A stretch of 64,000 nt of DNA from Tsukamurella sp. TY48 (GCF_019656655.1 NZ_BPMV01000001.1:3139786-3203785), one strand, 5' to 3'; counted from the stretch's first letter, positions 36,911 to 46,093 are shown. Notes: a model not told the origin generated them from the sequence alone. Made by a program: numbers and translations.

Positions 36911-37816
36911 TCAGTTGCCGGGCGTCGGCGCCGGGGCCGGAGCGGGCGCGGTCTCGGTCGGAGCCGGGACGGGCGCCGCCGGGTTGCCCTCGGTCGCGAC
37001 GCCGCCGGGCGAGCCCGGACCACCGACGTCGGTGATCTGCCAGTTGTCGTCCTTGTTGAGGGTGATGTTGTACACCGTCATCGTGGTGCGACCCGACGGT
37101 GCCTGCGCATTCGTCACGTCCACGCTGACGTACGCGTTCACCTTGTACACCGGACCCGACTCGGAGCTGACCACCGCGTCCATGACGGTGCCCTTGGACA
37201 CCCACTGCAGCGGCTGCAGCAGCTGGTTCATGGCGCCCGTGGTGGCCTCGTACTTGTTCTTCAGCGCCGGGGAGACACCGGTGGTCAGCCGGTTGGTCCA
37301 CGAACCCAGATCGCGGTAGTCGAAGGTGGAGGCGCCGGTGGCGTAGTCGGCCGCGACCTTCTCGGCGTGCGCGCGATCGGCATCGGCGGCCTTCTGGTCG
37401 TTGAGCTCGCCGCGGGTCTTGAAGTACAGGAAGCCGAAGATGGCCGCGGCTGCGATCACCGCGATCACTGCGACGGTGATGATCACCGTGGTGGTCGTCG
37501 CGCTGGCGCTGGGCGCCGCGGCGGCCGGTTGCGGCGCCGGACGCGGACGCTTGCGCACCACGGGGGCCGCCTCCTCCTCGTCCTCGTCGTCCTCCTCGAC
37601 GACGGGGGCGGGCTTGGGCTTCTTCTTCACCGGTGCGGGCTTCGCCGGGGCGGCCGGCTCCGTCTCAGCGGTGGGCTCCGTCGTGGTGGCGGGCTCCGTC
37701 TCGGTGGCGGACTCCGCGGGCGCAGCGGCTTCCTCGGTGGCCTCGGTCTGCTCGGCCGCCTCGTCGAGCTGTGCGTCGGCGGCGGGGGTCTTGTCGTCCG
37801 GGGCGTTCTCAGTCAC
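36911..37816 (-). CDS. Mce-associated membrane protein, first copy
   Basis: A 301-residue single-pass protein. The first 95 residues are Glu/Ala/Pro/Thr-rich and end in acidic and basic patches (EEDDEDEEE, RKRPRPAP). A transmembrane helix (about 108-130) precedes an outer domain with FDYRDLGSWTNRLTTG and PLQWVSKGTVMDAVV, and a Pro/Ala tail follows. It closes the mce gene cluster, 69 bases downstream of mceF, as expected for this family. The role is inferred as a stabilising partner of the Mce importer. Confidence 0.85.
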   Translation of the reverse strand: MTENAPDDKTPAADAQLDEAAEQTEATEEAAAPAESATETEPATTTEPTAETEPAAPAKPAPVKKKPKPAPVVEEDDEDEEEAAPVVRKRPRPAPQPAAAAPSASATTTTVIITVAVIAVIAAAAIFGFLYFKTRGELNDQKAADADRAHAEKVAADYATGASTFDYRDLGSWTNRLTTGVSPALKNKYEATTGAMNQLLQPLQWVSKGTVMDAVVSSESGPVYKVNAYVSVDVTNAQAPSGRTTMTVYNITLNKDDNWQITDVGGPGSPGGVATEGNPAAPVPAPTETAPAPAPAPTPGN

Positions 37817-37885
37817 TTGTCTTGGGTGCCAATCGTGTCGTGGTTCGTGGGCCGCGTCGCGGCCCGTTGCCGGATGGGCGGGCGC

Positions 37886-38848
37886 CTACTTCTTCGGCGG
37901 AATCACCACCGTGAGGTTCGCCGCACCGTCGCTTCCGACGGTCTTCAACGCTTGCGAGAGTAGCGCGGCCACGTCGATCTGCGGCATGACGTCCGTCATC
38001 GCCTGCACCACCGGCACCAGCGGCTCGTTGATCGTGCCCAGGTTGGCCAGCAGCTTGCTGACATCGGGCGCGATCTTGAACAGGTACGGGTTGATCGACT
38101 TGGTGAGCACGTCGGGCGAGCCCGAACCCTTCATGAGGATGTCCAGCGCCTTGAGCACCTCGACGTCCTTCGTCACGAAGGTGGCGGTCGCGGGGCCGAA
38201 GGCGTTGAGCGAGGTCGGCAGCCAGGACATGTCGGACTGGTAGTTCTGCGTGTTCTCGAGCATCCGCCGGATGTTCGGCATCCGCGCCATGATGGTCTGC
38301 GCCAGGATGTTGCCCGCCGCCTCGATGTTCGGCAGCTGTCCCTGCGTGTTGCTGGTGGCCTGCGCGAGGGTGGTGGTGATGCCGCCCAGGTCGGTGGAGT
38401 TGATGCTGCCGGTGAGCCCGGCGATCAGCTTGAAGGTCTCGGGCAGCGGCAGCGGCTCCTTGACCTTCGCCGTGTCGATCACCGCGCCGTCGTTCAGGTA
38501 CGGGCCGTTGAGCGAATCCGGGAGGAAGTCCACGTACGGCTCGCCGACGGCGGAGAGCTGCTCGATCTTCAGGCCGGTGGCCTGCGGGATCTTGTACTTC
38601 CCGTCGTAGCGCAGCTTGATCTCTACCTTGCCGTCGCGGCGGTCGATCGACTGCACATCGCCCACCTTCACGCCGCGCAGCAGCACCGACGAGCCCTTGA
38701 GGAGCTGGTTGGCGTCGTTGAGCTTGAGCGTGGCGGCCTTGTAATCGGTGAGCGGGCGCCAGTTCAGCACGGAGAACGCGATGTACCCGGTGCCCAGCAC
38801 CATGACCAGCGCGAACGTGAGGAGACTGAAGAACGTGCTCTTTTTCAC
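37886..38848 (-). CDS. mceF: Mce-family protein F
   Basis: A 320-residue MCE/MlaD-domain protein with an N-terminal signal anchor (FFSLLTFALVMVLGTGYIAF). The MCE domain contains LLKGSSVLLRGVKVGDVQSI, followed by the helical Mce region. Six Mce proteins are thought to form a hydrophobic tunnel carrying lipids across the envelope to the YrbE permeases. The GTG start overlaps the mceE stop (GTGA). Confidence 0.9.
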   Translation of the reverse strand: MKKSTFFSLLTFALVMVLGTGYIAFSVLNWRPLTDYKAATLKLNDANQLLKGSSVLLRGVKVGDVQSIDRRDGKVEIKLRYDGKYKIPQATGLKIEQLSAVGEPYVDFLPDSLNGPYLNDGAVIDTAKVKEPLPLPETFKLIAGLTGSINSTDLGGITTTLAQATSNTQGQLPNIEAAGNILAQTIMARMPNIRRMLENTQNYQSDMSWLPTSLNAFGPATATFVTKDVEVLKALDILMKGSGSPDVLTKSINPYLFKIAPDVSKLLANLGTINEPLVPVVQAMTDVMPQIDVAALLSQALKTVGSDGAANLTVVIPPKK

Positions 38849-39900
38849 GGAACTGCTCCCACCATGCGAAGGTTCTTGATCGTCTGTTGCGCGGCCTCCG
38901 CGGTGGGGGTGCCCCCGTTGGTGCCCATCTCCTTGACGTTGACCTTCGCACCGCTGGCGAGGAACGGCAGGATCTTGTTCTTCAGCAGATCCTCGAGGTT
39001 GGCGAGATTCGCCTGCCGGCCGTTCATGTTCGGCCAGCCCGGGAACATCAGCGGCTTGATCACGCCCGCCACCACCGCGGTCGAGCTGTCCAGCAGCGGC
39101 GCGGTGAAGATCAGGGGAGCGAGCGCGTCCGACAGGCGGCTGAGCACCCGGATCGCGCCCGTGGTCAGGCTCAGCGAATCGCCGAGCCAGTTGTCCGAGG
39201 GCTTGAGCAGCGCCACCAGCAGATCGTCGTTCGAGTTCACCGTGTTCACGAGGTTGCCCACGGAGGTGATCGCCTGGCTGACGTTGTCGTTCTGGTCGCC
39301 CAGGTCGACGACGGTCTGCGAGACCGTCTTCATCAGGCCCGACAGCTGCCGCGGATCCGCGGGCAGGTTGTCGTTGATCCGCTTGAACGTGTCCTGCAGC
39401 TGCATGAGGCTGCCGCTGCCGAGGAAGTTCGCCAGGTCGCGGAGGATGTCCTCGATCTGGGTGGGCGGCTTGGTCTGCGCGAGCGGCACGGTGTCGCCCG
39501 CCTTGAGCGCGGTGCCCGGCTTGCCGGGGGTCGACTTCAGCGCCACGTAGGTGTCGCCGAGGATCGTGTCCTGCTGGAGCGTGGCGGTCACCGTGTTCGG
39601 CACCTGCACACCGTCGTTGATCTTGACGTCGACGACGGCCTTGCCCTCCTGGAGGGTCACCTTCTGCAGCCGGCCGGAGTTGACGCCGTCAAACACCACC
39701 CGCGCCTTGTCGGGCAGGTTGAGGACGTTGGAGAAGTCCAGGTGCAGCGTGTAACCGGAGCCGCCGCCGGGCTGGCCGGGGGCGGGGATCGACGACGGGT
39801 TGAACGTGCCGGCACAGCCGGTGAGCATGGCGCCGGCGGTCACCGTGGCCACGCCGACCTGCGCCACGCGCAGGGCACTCTTCTTGGTGGGGATTCGCAT
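38845..39900 (-). CDS. mceE: Mce-family lipoprotein E
   Basis: A 351-residue Mce protein with a lipobox LTGC (Cys29), the lipoprotein position typical of MceE. The MCE domain has RVVFDGVNSGRLQKVTL and is followed by long helices (LQDTFKRINDNLPADP). The ATG at 39900 overlaps the mceD stop (TGATG). An upstream in-frame start would precede the signal peptide by 26 residues and is rejected. Confidence 0.9.
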   Translation of the reverse strand: MRIPTKKSALRVAQVGVATVTAGAMLTGCAGTFNPSSIPAPGQPGGGSGYTLHLDFSNVLNLPDKARVVFDGVNSGRLQKVTLQEGKAVVDVKINDGVQVPNTVTATLQQDTILGDTYVALKSTPGKPGTALKAGDTVPLAQTKPPTQIEDILRDLANFLGSGSLMQLQDTFKRINDNLPADPRQLSGLMKTVSQTVVDLGDQNDNVSQAITSVGNLVNTVNSNDDLLVALLKPSDNWLGDSLSLTTGAIRVLSRLSDALAPLIFTAPLLDSSTAVVAGVIKPLMFPGWPNMNGRQANLANLEDLLKNKILPFLASGAKVNVKEMGTNGGTPTAEAAQQTIKNLRMVGAVP

Positions 39901-41009
39901 CAGTACGCCGCTCCCGTCGCGCGCAGGACCGTGGAGATCAGCTCCACGTTGACGTGGCCCGGGTCTGCGACGGTGCACTGTCCCGGTGCGAACCGGTTCA
40001 GGTTGTTGCAGGTCTGGGCGGGATTCTTGGACGGCACCAGAGCTGACGGCGGCCGGTAGGTGATCTTGGTGGCCAGCGTCTTCTTATCGACGCTCACTTG
40101 GAAGGCCCGGATCAGCGGCGGCAGGATGTTCAGCAGATCACCGAACTGCTTGCTGGTGGCGGCGAGCACCGTGGTGGTGGGCACCGTGATCTCCAGCAGC
40201 GGGGCGATGAACGCGCCGTACTTGTCGAAGATGGTGGACAGGGTCTTCAGCAGCGGGACCAGCTGCGGGAAGGCGCCGATACCGGTGTCCATCAGCGGCT
40301 CGCCCACGTTCTTGATCCGGAACGCGTACTTGGTGAAGAAGTCGCGCATCTCGCCCCAGTTCTGCACCAGGCCGTCCGACGCGGGCGCGAAGGCGTCGAG
40401 GATCGCCGCCACATCGCCCATGCCGGGGCCGGGGTTGCGCATCAGCTCACCGAGCTTGTTGGTGGCCTCGGAGACCTGCGGGCCGGTGCCCTGGGTGGCC
40501 TTGTTCAGCGCCGGGATCGACGCCATGGCCTTCTTGAACTCGTCGTCGCCGCCGGCCTTGGTGAGGTCGTTGACCACGTTCGAGACGGCCTGCAGCGATT
40601 CGGTGATCGACAGCGGGGTCTTGGTGTTGGTGATGCACTTGCCGGTGCCGGGCTGCCACGTGGGCCCGCCCTGGTAGGTCTCGAGCAGCTCGATGCGCCG
40701 CTGGGCCACCAGCGAATCGGCGACCGCGACCACGCCCACGTTGGTGGGCAGCTTGCGGTCGGCGGGGATCTCGAAGCCGACGCGGGTGGTGCTGCCGTTC
40801 GGCGTGATGTCGGTGATCTTGCCGATCGGGTAGCCGAACTGGGCCACGGTGTTACCCGTGTACAGGCCGACGGAGTTGTCGAGCTCGGCGCAGTACGCCT
40901 GCGTCTTCGTGGTCAGGTTCTTGATCGAGAAGCCGCCCACCACGGCCACGACGGCCACGATGACGACCAGCGCCGACATCGCGCCGCGGGAAGCGAGGAA
41001 CTTACGCAT
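39900..41009 (-). CDS. mceD: Mce-family protein D
   Basis: A 369-residue Mce protein with an N-terminal membrane anchor (SALVVIVAVVAVVGGFSI), MCE domain (DNSVGLYTGNTVAQFGYPIG) and C-terminal helices ending in a Cys-containing region (TCNNLNRFAPGQC), a likely disulfide outside the membrane. The ATG overlaps the mceC stop by one base (TGATG). Part of the lipid-import complex. Confidence 0.9.
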   Translation of the reverse strand: MRKFLASRGAMSALVVIVAVVAVVGGFSIKNLTTKTQAYCAELDNSVGLYTGNTVAQFGYPIGKITDITPNGSTTRVGFEIPADRKLPTNVGVVAVADSLVAQRRIELLETYQGGPTWQPGTGKCITNTKTPLSITESLQAVSNVVNDLTKAGGDDEFKKAMASIPALNKATQGTGPQVSEATNKLGELMRNPGPGMGDVAAILDAFAPASDGLVQNWGEMRDFFTKYAFRIKNVGEPLMDTGIGAFPQLVPLLKTLSTIFDKYGAFIAPLLEITVPTTTVLAATSKQFGDLLNILPPLIRAFQVSVDKKTLATKITYRPPSALVPSKNPAQTCNNLNRFAPGQCTVADPGHVNVELISTVLRATGAAY

Positions 41010-42028
41010 CAGCAGGACACCCCCGGGGTCGGAATGCAGACGTTGGTGGCGAGGAAGGTGCGCTCCGACTGGTTCATCTGGATCGTTCCGTCGGGCGCGA
41101 TCGTCTTCTGCAGGTTGGCGAGCATCTCCTTGGCGTTCTTGATCGCCGGATCGGCCTGCTTGACCAGTTCCCGGGCCTTGGCCACGAGTGCGTCGAACCG
41201 GCTCGCCAGCGGATCGACGTTGTTGAGGTACACGTTCAGCAGGGGAGCGAGGCGCTGCACCAGCTGGGTGGTGTTGGTGAGGTAGCTCTTGAAGCCCGCG
41301 AGGTTCACCTCGGCGGCCGCGAAGAACATGCTCATGTTCCGCATCAGCGACAGCAGCAGCTGTCCGTTGTTGTTCACCGTGGTGGAGTACTCGGCCATCA
41401 CCTTGACGAAGTCGCCGGCCTGATCCTGCTGGCGCAGGATGTTGTCGAGCATCCGGTTGAACGTGCCGATGGTGTTGCGGATCGCCTCCGGCTGCTCCTC
41501 CAGCGCGTCGTTGAGATCGCTCATCGACTGGCGGATCGGGGTGGCCTGGAGCTTCTCGACCTTGGGCGTGGCGGCCTGGAAGGTCTCGAGCAGGCTGTAG
41601 GGCATGGTGACCCGCTCCGGCGGGATCGGCTTGCTGCCCAGATCGGCCGTGCCCATGGGGTTGAGCGCCATGTAGTAGCCGCCGACGGTGGTGAGCATCT
41701 TCATCGAGACGGTGGTGGCGTCACCGAGGAAGATGTCGTTGTCGACGCGGAACTTCACGCGCACACGGTCGTCGAGGAGCTCGACATCGGAGACCTTGCC
41801 GACGCTGATGCCGGCGACGCGGACGTCCACGCCGCTCTGCACGGCCTGCGCCTCCTTGAAGTCGGCGGCGTACTCCTTGGTGCCGGGCTGGAAGACGAAC
41901 AGGTAGCCGGCGATGGCGAGGATGATGATCGTGGCGACCGCGCCGAAGATGCCCCAGTTCAACTGGTTCCGGCGTTCCTGCGTCGCCGTCGGCATCGGCC
42001 GGTTGAAGAGGTTCACTTTGCGTTGCAT
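41009..42028 (-). CDS. mceC: Mce-family protein C
   Basis: A 339-residue Mce protein with one N-terminal transmembrane helix (WGIFGAVATIIILAIAGYLF), MCE domain (AVQSGVDVRVAGISVGKVSDV) and helical tail, ending with two Cys (NVCIPTPGVSC). It starts 16 bases inside the end of mceB, so it is translationally coupled. Confidence 0.9.
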   Translation of the reverse strand: MQRKVNLFNRPMPTATQERRNQLNWGIFGAVATIIILAIAGYLFVFQPGTKEYAADFKEAQAVQSGVDVRVAGISVGKVSDVELLDDRVRVKFRVDNDIFLGDATTVSMKMLTTVGGYYMALNPMGTADLGSKPIPPERVTMPYSLLETFQAATPKVEKLQATPIRQSMSDLNDALEEQPEAIRNTIGTFNRMLDNILRQQDQAGDFVKVMAEYSTTVNNNGQLLLSLMRNMSMFFAAAEVNLAGFKSYLTNTTQLVQRLAPLLNVYLNNVDPLASRFDALVAKARELVKQADPAIKNAKEMLANLQKTIAPDGTIQMNQSERTFLATNVCIPTPGVSC

Positions 42029-43047
42029 ACCGTCACCTTCTGACCCGCGACGAACAGATTCATCATGCCGGGCAGCTTCGCCTGACCGTTGGTGCACTTG
42101 AGCGAGACGGCACCGTTGGCCTCCGGGCGGGTGCCCTCGTTGAGCAGCTGGACGATGCCCGGGAGGGTGGCCAGCGCATTGACCGCCTGCTCGGCGAGCG
42201 GCATCGCGTTGCTCACGATCGCATCGAGCGGGGGGTTCTCGTTCGGGGTGAGGCCGAGCGCGGCGAGCAGCGCGTTGGTGCGGCTGACCACGCCGGAGGT
42301 CTTGTCCGACCACTCGCGCATCGAGTCCACGTTGCTCGCCAGCGTGCGCGCGAACAGTTCGAGCTCGGTGATCACCTTGGTCAGGCCGGGGGAGGCGCCG
42401 CCGATGGTCTGCGAGATGGAGCCGAGGTTCGTGATCAGCTGGGTGAGCACGCGCTGGCGGTCGTTGGTGACCGTCATCAGCTTGTCCAGCGAGCCCAGCA
42501 GCGGGCCGAGGCCGTCGCCGTTGCCCTGGATCACCGCGAGCACCGACTGCGACAGATGGTTGATGTCGTCGGCGTTGAGCGTGGACAGCACGGGCTTGAG
42601 GCCGACGAAGACCGTGGTGATGTCGAACGAGGACTGCGTCTGCTTCTCGTCGATGGTCGAACCGGCCTGCACCACGGGCGCGGTGCTCTTGGCGTTGGTC
42701 TGGACCTCGAGGAACCGGGAGCCGGTGAGGTTCTGGTACCGGATGGCGAGGATGTCGTCGGCGCGGAACTTGCGGTCGCGCTGCACGGTGAACGAGACCG
42801 CCGCGTTCGACAGGCGGTGATCCGAGGACTGCTTGACCGCGACATCGGTCACCTTGCCCACCTGCACACCGAGCATGCGCACATCGTCACCCACCTTGAG
42901 GCCGGAGACGTCCTTGAAATCGGCGTGGAAGGTGTCGAGTTTACCCGCCGGCGGACGCGTGAGCGCCTGCATGATGAGCACCAGGATCAGGATCATCAGG
43001 GCCGCGAAGACCACGATCTTGATGGCCGTTGACTTTATGGACTTCAT
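42013..43047 (-). CDS. mceB: Mce-family protein B
   Basis: A 344-residue Mce protein. The signal anchor KIVVFAALMILILVLIMQAL is followed by the MCE domain (DVSGLKVGDDVRMLGVQVGK) and the extended helical region. The ATG at 43047 lies 7 bases after the mceA stop. It ends with Cys-containing LKCTNG... VTVCNAK. Confidence 0.9.
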   Translation of the reverse strand: MKSIKSTAIKIVVFAALMILILVLIMQALTRPPAGKLDTFHADFKDVSGLKVGDDVRMLGVQVGKVTDVAVKQSSDHRLSNAAVSFTVQRDRKFRADDILAIRYQNLTGSRFLEVQTNAKSTAPVVQAGSTIDEKQTQSSFDITTVFVGLKPVLSTLNADDINHLSQSVLAVIQGNGDGLGPLLGSLDKLMTVTNDRQRVLTQLITNLGSISQTIGGASPGLTKVITELELFARTLASNVDSMREWSDKTSGVVSRTNALLAALGLTPNENPPLDAIVSNAMPLAEQAVNALATLPGIVQLLNEGTRPEANGAVSLKCTNGQAKLPGMMNLFVAGQKVTVCNAK

Positions 43048-43054
43048 GCTCGGG

Positions 43055-44221
43055 TCAGCTCCCTGGCTTCGGGGTCGGGGTGCTCGTGGTCGGCTTCGCC
43101 GCGGGGCGGCCGGGTGCCGGCGTCGCCTTCGGATCGGCGGGCTTGGCATCGGGCTTGGCGCCCGGCGTCGGCGGCACGTAGGTGAACGTGGGGGCCGGCG
43201 GCAGGGCGGCACCGATCGCGGGGAAGTCGACGGACAGGCGCACGTTGAGGACCGGGCCGTTCGGGGTGTTCGGCATGGCCTTGCGCACGTTGTCGAGCAA
43301 CTGGCCGATCTGGATGCCGACGCCGGTGGCGCTTCCGTTCGGGAAGGCGTTGAGCAGCGGCTGCATGAGGTTCACCAGCATAGGGGTCGCGATCTGCAGG
43401 CCGTTCAGGGCCTTCGGATCGAGGATCTTCTGCAGGGCGGCGCTGAGGCTGTCCTTGTTGTTGGTGATCGCGTCGAGCGTGGCCGTGCCCTGGTTGACCC
43501 AGCCCTTGTCGTGGATCGGCGCGAAGTTGAACAGGGTCCGGATCGCGGGGAGCACCTGACCGATCGAGGAGTCCGCGCTCATCAGCGTCTGCGTGACCAG
43601 CGGGAAGGTCTGCGCGGTGCTCAGCCGCTGGGTGTCCTGCACCGCCTGCGCGACATTGCCGAGGGCGGTGAACAGCGGGAGCATCGCCTTCGACGAGGCG
43701 TCGAAGTTCAGCAGGATCGAGCTCATGTTCGGCCGCAGGGCGTCGTTGTTGACGTCGCCGATGGTGACGATCATGTTCGAGACGGTGTTGTCGGTGATCT
43801 GCTTGGTGGGCGCGATCGTCGACCCCGCCTTGAGGGCGCCGCCGCCGTCGCGCGGCGTGAGGATGACCTCGGAGACGCCGAACAGGTTGCCCGCCGAGAA
43901 CGCGGCCTCGAGGTTGTTGGTCAGCGACTCGCCGTCGGCCGACTTCATGGTGACGGTGACGCCCTGCTGGCCGTTGGAGACGGCCTTGACGTCGGTCACC
44001 TCGCCCACCTGCACGCCCTGGATGCGCACGGGCGCACCGTCGACGATGCCGGCGGCCACGGACGGTGTGCGCAGCGTGAACGAGAACTCGTCCTTGGGCC
44101 ACAAAGCCTGGGCGATCCACACGATGAGCGCGATCACCAGGATGACGGCGGCGGCGATCAGGCCTCGGCGCCGCAGTACGGACCGGTCGATCGACATTCC
44201 GGGAACGGAGACGACTCCCAT
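43055..44221 (-). CDS. mceA: Mce-family protein A
   Basis: A 388-residue Mce protein, first of the six. The transmembrane anchor (GLIAAAVILVIALIVWIAQAL) is followed by the MCE domain (VDGAPVRIQGVQVGEVTDV), the helical region and a 60-residue Pro/Lys/Ala-rich tail. AAGGGG lies 8 bases ahead of the ATG at 44221; a second ATG seven codons later is possible. It starts 5 bases after the yrbEB stop. Confidence 0.9.
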   Translation of the reverse strand: MGVVSVPGMSIDRSVLRRRGLIAAAVILVIALIVWIAQALWPKDEFSFTLRTPSVAAGIVDGAPVRIQGVQVGEVTDVKAVSNGQQGVTVTMKSADGESLTNNLEAAFSAGNLFGVSEVILTPRDGGGALKAGSTIAPTKQITDNTVSNMIVTIGDVNNDALRPNMSSILLNFDASSKAMLPLFTALGNVAQAVQDTQRLSTAQTFPLVTQTLMSADSSIGQVLPAIRTLFNFAPIHDKGWVNQGTATLDAITNNKDSLSAALQKILDPKALNGLQIATPMLVNLMQPLLNAFPNGSATGVGIQIGQLLDNVRKAMPNTPNGPVLNVRLSVDFPAIGAALPPAPTFTYVPPTPGAKPDAKPADPKATPAPGRPAAKPTTSTPTPKPGS

Positions 44222-44226
44222 AGCTT

Positions 44227-45090
44227 TTACCCCTTGAAGTAGACCGGGGAGCTGAAGCCCCACAGCGCGACGGTCATGACGAGGTTGAGGATGACGACGG
44301 CGACGAGGCTGGCGCGGATCGCGCGCCCGGATGCCGTGCCCACGCCCTCGGGTCCGCCGGAGGCGAAGAAGCCCTGGTAGCAGTGAATGATGATCACCGC
44401 GACGAGGAAGACGGCCACCTTGATCACGGAGAAGAAGATGTCGGAGGCACTGACGAACTGGCTGAAGTAGTGCTGGTACGTGCCCGTGGGCATCCCGTAC
44501 ACCGTGGTCACCATCCAGGCACAGGAGAGCCAGGACAGGATCAGCGTGATCAGGTACACGGGGATCACGGCCACCAGCCCCGCGAGGACGCGGGTGGTCA
44601 CGACGAAGGACACCGAGCGCAGGCCGAGCGACTCGAGCGCGTCGATCTCCTCGTTGATGCGCATCGCGCCGATCTCGGCGGTCATGCGGCAGCCGGCCTG
44701 CGCGGCGAAGCCGACGCCGGCGAGCAGGGGAGCGAACTCGCGGGTGTTGGCGAAGCTGGCCGCGACGGCCGTCAGCGGGCCCATGCCCAGCATGTTGAGG
44801 ATCGCGAAACCCTGCACGGCGACGATCGCGCCCACCGTGATGCCGAGCACCGCCAGCACCGGCGCGGTACCGCCGCCGACCACGAGAGCGCCACGGCCCC
44901 AAGTGATATCGGTGAGGATGTACATGATCTGCGAGCGGTAGTGCTTGATCGCGTGCGGCACCGTGCGGATGACCTCGGCGATGAACGAGACCACGTGGCC
45001 CAGCGAATCGAAGCCGGTCCAGGCCTTACCCGAGCTGCCGAACAGGTTGTAGAACCAGCGTGTGCCCCTGGGGCGGTAAATCGTTGCCAT
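44227..45090 (-). CDS. yrbEB: YrbE/MlaE-type ABC permease, second of the pair
   Basis: A 287-residue permease with five to six membrane helices. The MlaE motif region GCRMTAEIGAMRINEEIDALESLG forms the coupling loop to the ABC ATPase. With the other YrbE it makes the inner-membrane channel of the Mce importer. The ATPase (MceG/Mkl) is not in this window. It starts after a 60-base gap from yrbEA that holds a micro-frame and a direct repeat. Confidence 0.93.
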   Translation of the reverse strand: MATIYRPRGTRWFYNLFGSSGKAWTGFDSLGHVVSFIAEVIRTVPHAIKHYRSQIMYILTDITWGRGALVVGGGTAPVLAVLGITVGAIVAVQGFAILNMLGMGPLTAVAASFANTREFAPLLAGVGFAAQAGCRMTAEIGAMRINEEIDALESLGLRSVSFVVTTRVLAGLVAVIPVYLITLILSWLSCAWMVTTVYGMPTGTYQHYFSQFVSASDIFFSVIKVAVFLVAVIIIHCYQGFFASGGPEGVGTASGRAIRASLVAVVILNLVMTVALWGFSSPVYFKG

Positions 45091-45106
45091 CGGTCAGCCC
45101 ACCTGC
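45088..45106 (-). repeat. Direct repeat, copy near yrbEB start
   Basis: The 19 bases catcggtcagcccacctgc (plus strand) recur at 45145-45163, exactly 57 bases (19 codons) away. Each copy codes QVG-stop and then ATG on the minus strand. Confidence 0.75.
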
Positions 45107-45147
45107 GTCCGGAATGAAATGGGTTGCGTCCCAGTCGTGTCAGTCAT
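45094..45147 (-). CDS. Possible 17-residue micro-ORF between the yrbE genes
   Basis: ATG 45147 lies 3 bases after the yrbEA stop (TGACCGATG) and encodes MTDTTGTQPISFRTQVG, ending TGACCGATG again, which provides the yrbEB start. The frame exists because the end of yrbEA was duplicated with a 57-base period. It may be a coupling relay or a duplication scar. Confidence 0.35.
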   Translation of the reverse strand: MTDTTGTQPISFRTQVG

Positions 45148-45163
45148 CGGTCAGCCCACCTGC
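45145..45163 (-). repeat. Direct repeat, copy at yrbEA 3' end
   Basis: Same 19 bases as 45088-45106. This copy includes the last three codons and stop of yrbEA. Confidence 0.75.
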
Positions 45164-46008
45164 ATCGGGAAGAACATCGTGGTGATCTGCGTGATGAGCA
45201 GGTTCACCGCGAAGATGACGACGAAGGACAGGACCACCGTGGCGTTCACGCCGTCGGCCACGCCGCGCGAGCCGCCCTTGGCCTCGAGGCCGCGCTGGCA
45301 GCCGATGATCGCGATGATCGTGCCGAAGATGACGGACTTCACCAGCGAGATCCACACGTCGATCGGGTGGGCGAAGGAGCCGAAGGACAGCCAGTAGGCG
45401 CCGGGGGTCACGCCCTGGCCGCCGACCGCCACCAGGTAGCCGGCGATGGTGCCCACGCCGATGATGAGGAGGTTCAGCAGCGGCGAGACGATCCACGCGG
45501 CGAGCAGGCGCGGCACGACGAGGCGGTTGATGGGGTTGATGCCCATCACGCGCATGGCGTCGGTCTCTTCGCGGATGGTGCGGGCGCCGAGGTCGGCGGC
45601 GATGGCCGAGGCGCCGGCGCCGGCGAGCAGCAGGCCCGTCGCGATGGGCGCGCCCTGTGCGATGACGGCCAGGCCACCCGCGGCGCCCGACAGGGAGTCG
45701 GCGCCGAGCTGGTGGATGATGTTGCCGACCTGGATCGAGATGACGATGCCGAAGGGGATCGCGATGAGGATGCCGGGGAAGGCGGTGACGCCGATCATGT
45801 ACCAGGTCTGGTACAGCGTTTCCTTCCACTGCAGGCGTCCGCGGGCGATGTCGCTGACCATGGAGACCAGGGTCAGGACCAGCATCCGCACGGCGCGGCC
45901 CATGGTGCGGATCGAGTCGACGACCGTGCTGGAGAAGTTCTTACTGATGATGGACCAATACGAAGGCCGCTTGGTGGCCCCCGCACTCCCCGCAACGGTT
46001 TCCGTCAC
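45151..46008 (-). CDS. yrbEA: YrbE/MlaE-type ABC permease, first of the pair
   Basis: A 285-residue permease and first gene of the mce operon. The MlaE coupling segment SAIAADLGARTIREETDAMRVMG and about six helices are present. GTG 46008 (VTETVAGSAGATKRPSYW) is chosen; GAGAGGGGACGG lies upstream. A longer frame to 46080 would run through the operator and promoter and is rejected. Confidence 0.92.
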   Translation of the reverse strand: MTETVAGSAGATKRPSYWSIISKNFSSTVVDSIRTMGRAVRMLVLTLVSMVSDIARGRLQWKETLYQTWYMIGVTAFPGILIAIPFGIVISIQVGNIIHQLGADSLSGAAGGLAVIAQGAPIATGLLLAGAGASAIAADLGARTIREETDAMRVMGINPINRLVVPRLLAAWIVSPLLNLLIIGVGTIAGYLVAVGGQGVTPGAYWLSFGSFAHPIDVWISLVKSVIFGTIIAIIGCQRGLEAKGGSRGVADGVNATVVLSFVVIFAVNLLITQITTMFFPMQVG

Positions 46009-46069
46009 TGCGTCCGTCCCCTCTCGACAGTGGCCGAATTGTGACCCGAATGACACGCACTCGGGTGTA

Positions 46070-46093
46070 TGACCGAGCACACTATATCGGTCA
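46070..46093 (-). promoter_or_regulatory. mce operon promoter with overlapping operator
   Basis: On the minus strand a good -10, TATAGT (46086-46081), lies between the arms of an inverted repeat TGACCGA-N10-TCGGTCA. A protein bound to the repeat would cover the -10 box. Transcription would begin near 46074, leaving a leader of about 65 bases before yrbEA. No good -35 is seen. Confidence 0.65.
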
